Below are positions 5,050-5,535 of a stretch of DNA of 5,535 nt, piece by piece. A model generated the notes under the pieces. The model made no database searches, was not told the DNA's origin, and saw only the letters and a list, made by a program, of their open reading frames with translations. Every line of letters begins with the position of its first letter. The stretch's first letter is position 1. Source of the DNA: Bulleidia sp. (GTDB taxonomy: Bacteria; Bacillota_I; Bacilli_A; Erysipelotrichales; Erysipelotrichaceae); contig JAEDEK010000126.1 of the NCBI GenBank assembly GCA_016293365.1, positions 1 through 5,535 of the forward strand, written 5' to 3'. Made by a program: the position numbers and the translations under genes.

Positions 5050-5535
5050 ATGGCTCAGTTATCAAGATATGAAAAATACAGGGACCTGCGCGCCAGACTG
5101 CAGAGTGACACAGGTTCCAATGCATATGAAAGCCCGGATCTAGCTGATTTTGCGAACCGGCTCAACAGAATTGATGCGGATAATTTCTCAGTACCGGATC
5201 ATTTTTCTGCAGATCATTATTCTGCCGCTCATGCCAGAAATACTTCCGAAGCATCGGCTTCAAAACCGCTGCGTCGTACCCAGTCGGCAAGAATCAACCC
5301 GCAGCCTCAACCTCAGCCGGCTGTACGTCCACTGGATCAGGAAGATACGTTTGGTACGGATTATCTTGACCGCTATATCAATGAAGTCAAGAAATACAAC
5401 ATCGAACAGGGCAATGCCGCAAGTGAAAATACACAGATCAATATTCTGCGCTCTTTGGAACAGGAACAGAAAAGACCTGCTCCAGCAAGACCATTCCCAC
5501 GCAGTGAATCAAAGCCATCCTGTTCTGATCTACCT
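5050..5535 (+). CDS. Unrecognised soluble protein, 3' end outside window
   Basis: The frame runs open from the ATG at 5050 to the last base: 162 codons without a stop. GAAGAGG at 5038-5044 sits five bases before the ATG. I do not recognise the protein. Residues 4-17 (LSRYEKYRDLRARL) form a charged, probably helical block that looks like the most conserved part. Residues 20-95 are polar and probably disordered. There is a Pro/Gln repeat, NPQPQPQP, at about 84-91. A second likely helix, around TDYLDRYINEVKKYNIEQG (about 105-123), is followed by ENTQINILRSLEQEQKR (about 127-143) and another Pro-rich stretch. There is no signal peptide or membrane segment so far, so it is presumably cytoplasmic. 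The layout of short helices separated by flexible linkers suggests a scaffold or partner-binding protein, but that is only an inference, and a C-terminal membrane anchor or domain could lie beyond the window. Confidence 0.78.
   Translation, partial: MAQLSRYEKYRDLRARLQSDTGSNAYESPDLADFANRLNRIDADNFSVPDHFSADHYSAAHARNTSEASASKPLRRTQSARINPQPQPQPAVRPLDQEDTFGTDYLDRYINEVKKYNIEQGNAASENTQINILRSLEQEQKRPAPARPFPRSESKPSCSDLP

Noticed and set aside
1..5535. Mobile element, CRISPR array, defence system or phage genes
   Set aside because: I saw no transposase or integrase motifs, no direct-repeat array, no terminal inverted repeats and no toxin-antitoxin or nuclease genes. The genes are ordinary chromosomal ones.

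Overview
The window looks like chromosomal DNA from a Bacillota (Firmicutes) species. The signs are a comG-type competence pseudopilin operon, strong GGAGG-type ribosome binding sites, sigma-A promoters with TATAAT boxes, an FMN (RFN) riboswitch and an ECF-type RibU. The moderate GC content and the Bacillus-like but shrunken comG genes suggest an Erysipelotrichia-like gut or oral lineage, but that placement is an impression, not something shown here. All recognised genes are on the + strand. I see no mobile element, CRISPR array, tRNA or rRNA.

Region 1 (1-1498) is the 3' half of a comG operon: comGC, comGD, comGE, comGF and comGG, every junction overlapping. comGA and comGB would lie upstream, outside the window. 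ComGC is a normal major pseudopilin with a prepilin peptidase site, Glu5 and two cysteines. The four minor pseudopilins are short and none has the canonical Glu5. ComGD also has no start codon from which a leader peptide could be made. Several starts here must be inferred (TTG for comGE, an internal ATG for comGF).

Region 2 (1495-3020) begins with a good sigma-A promoter buried in the end of comGG. It drives efp, the gene for elongation factor P, whose tip lysine is replaced by Met32 in an unusual loop. A hairpin terminator follows, and then an unrecognised multi-pass membrane protein with a basic cytoplasmic N-terminus.

Region 3 (3021-4040) is a PfkB-family fructokinase with its own extended -10 promoter.

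Region 4 (4037-4933) is a complete riboflavin uptake unit: promoter, FMN riboswitch, intrinsic terminator, ribU and a final terminator. FMN binding should stop transcription before ribU.

Region 5 (4934-5535) has a promoter and the first 162 codons of an unrecognised soluble protein with a charged N-terminal helix and a Pro/Gln-rich linker. It runs off the window.

The regions look like separate housekeeping units, not one new system. The most notable points are the altered EF-P tip and the degenerate minor pseudopilins. No gene-free stretch exceeds 300 bases.
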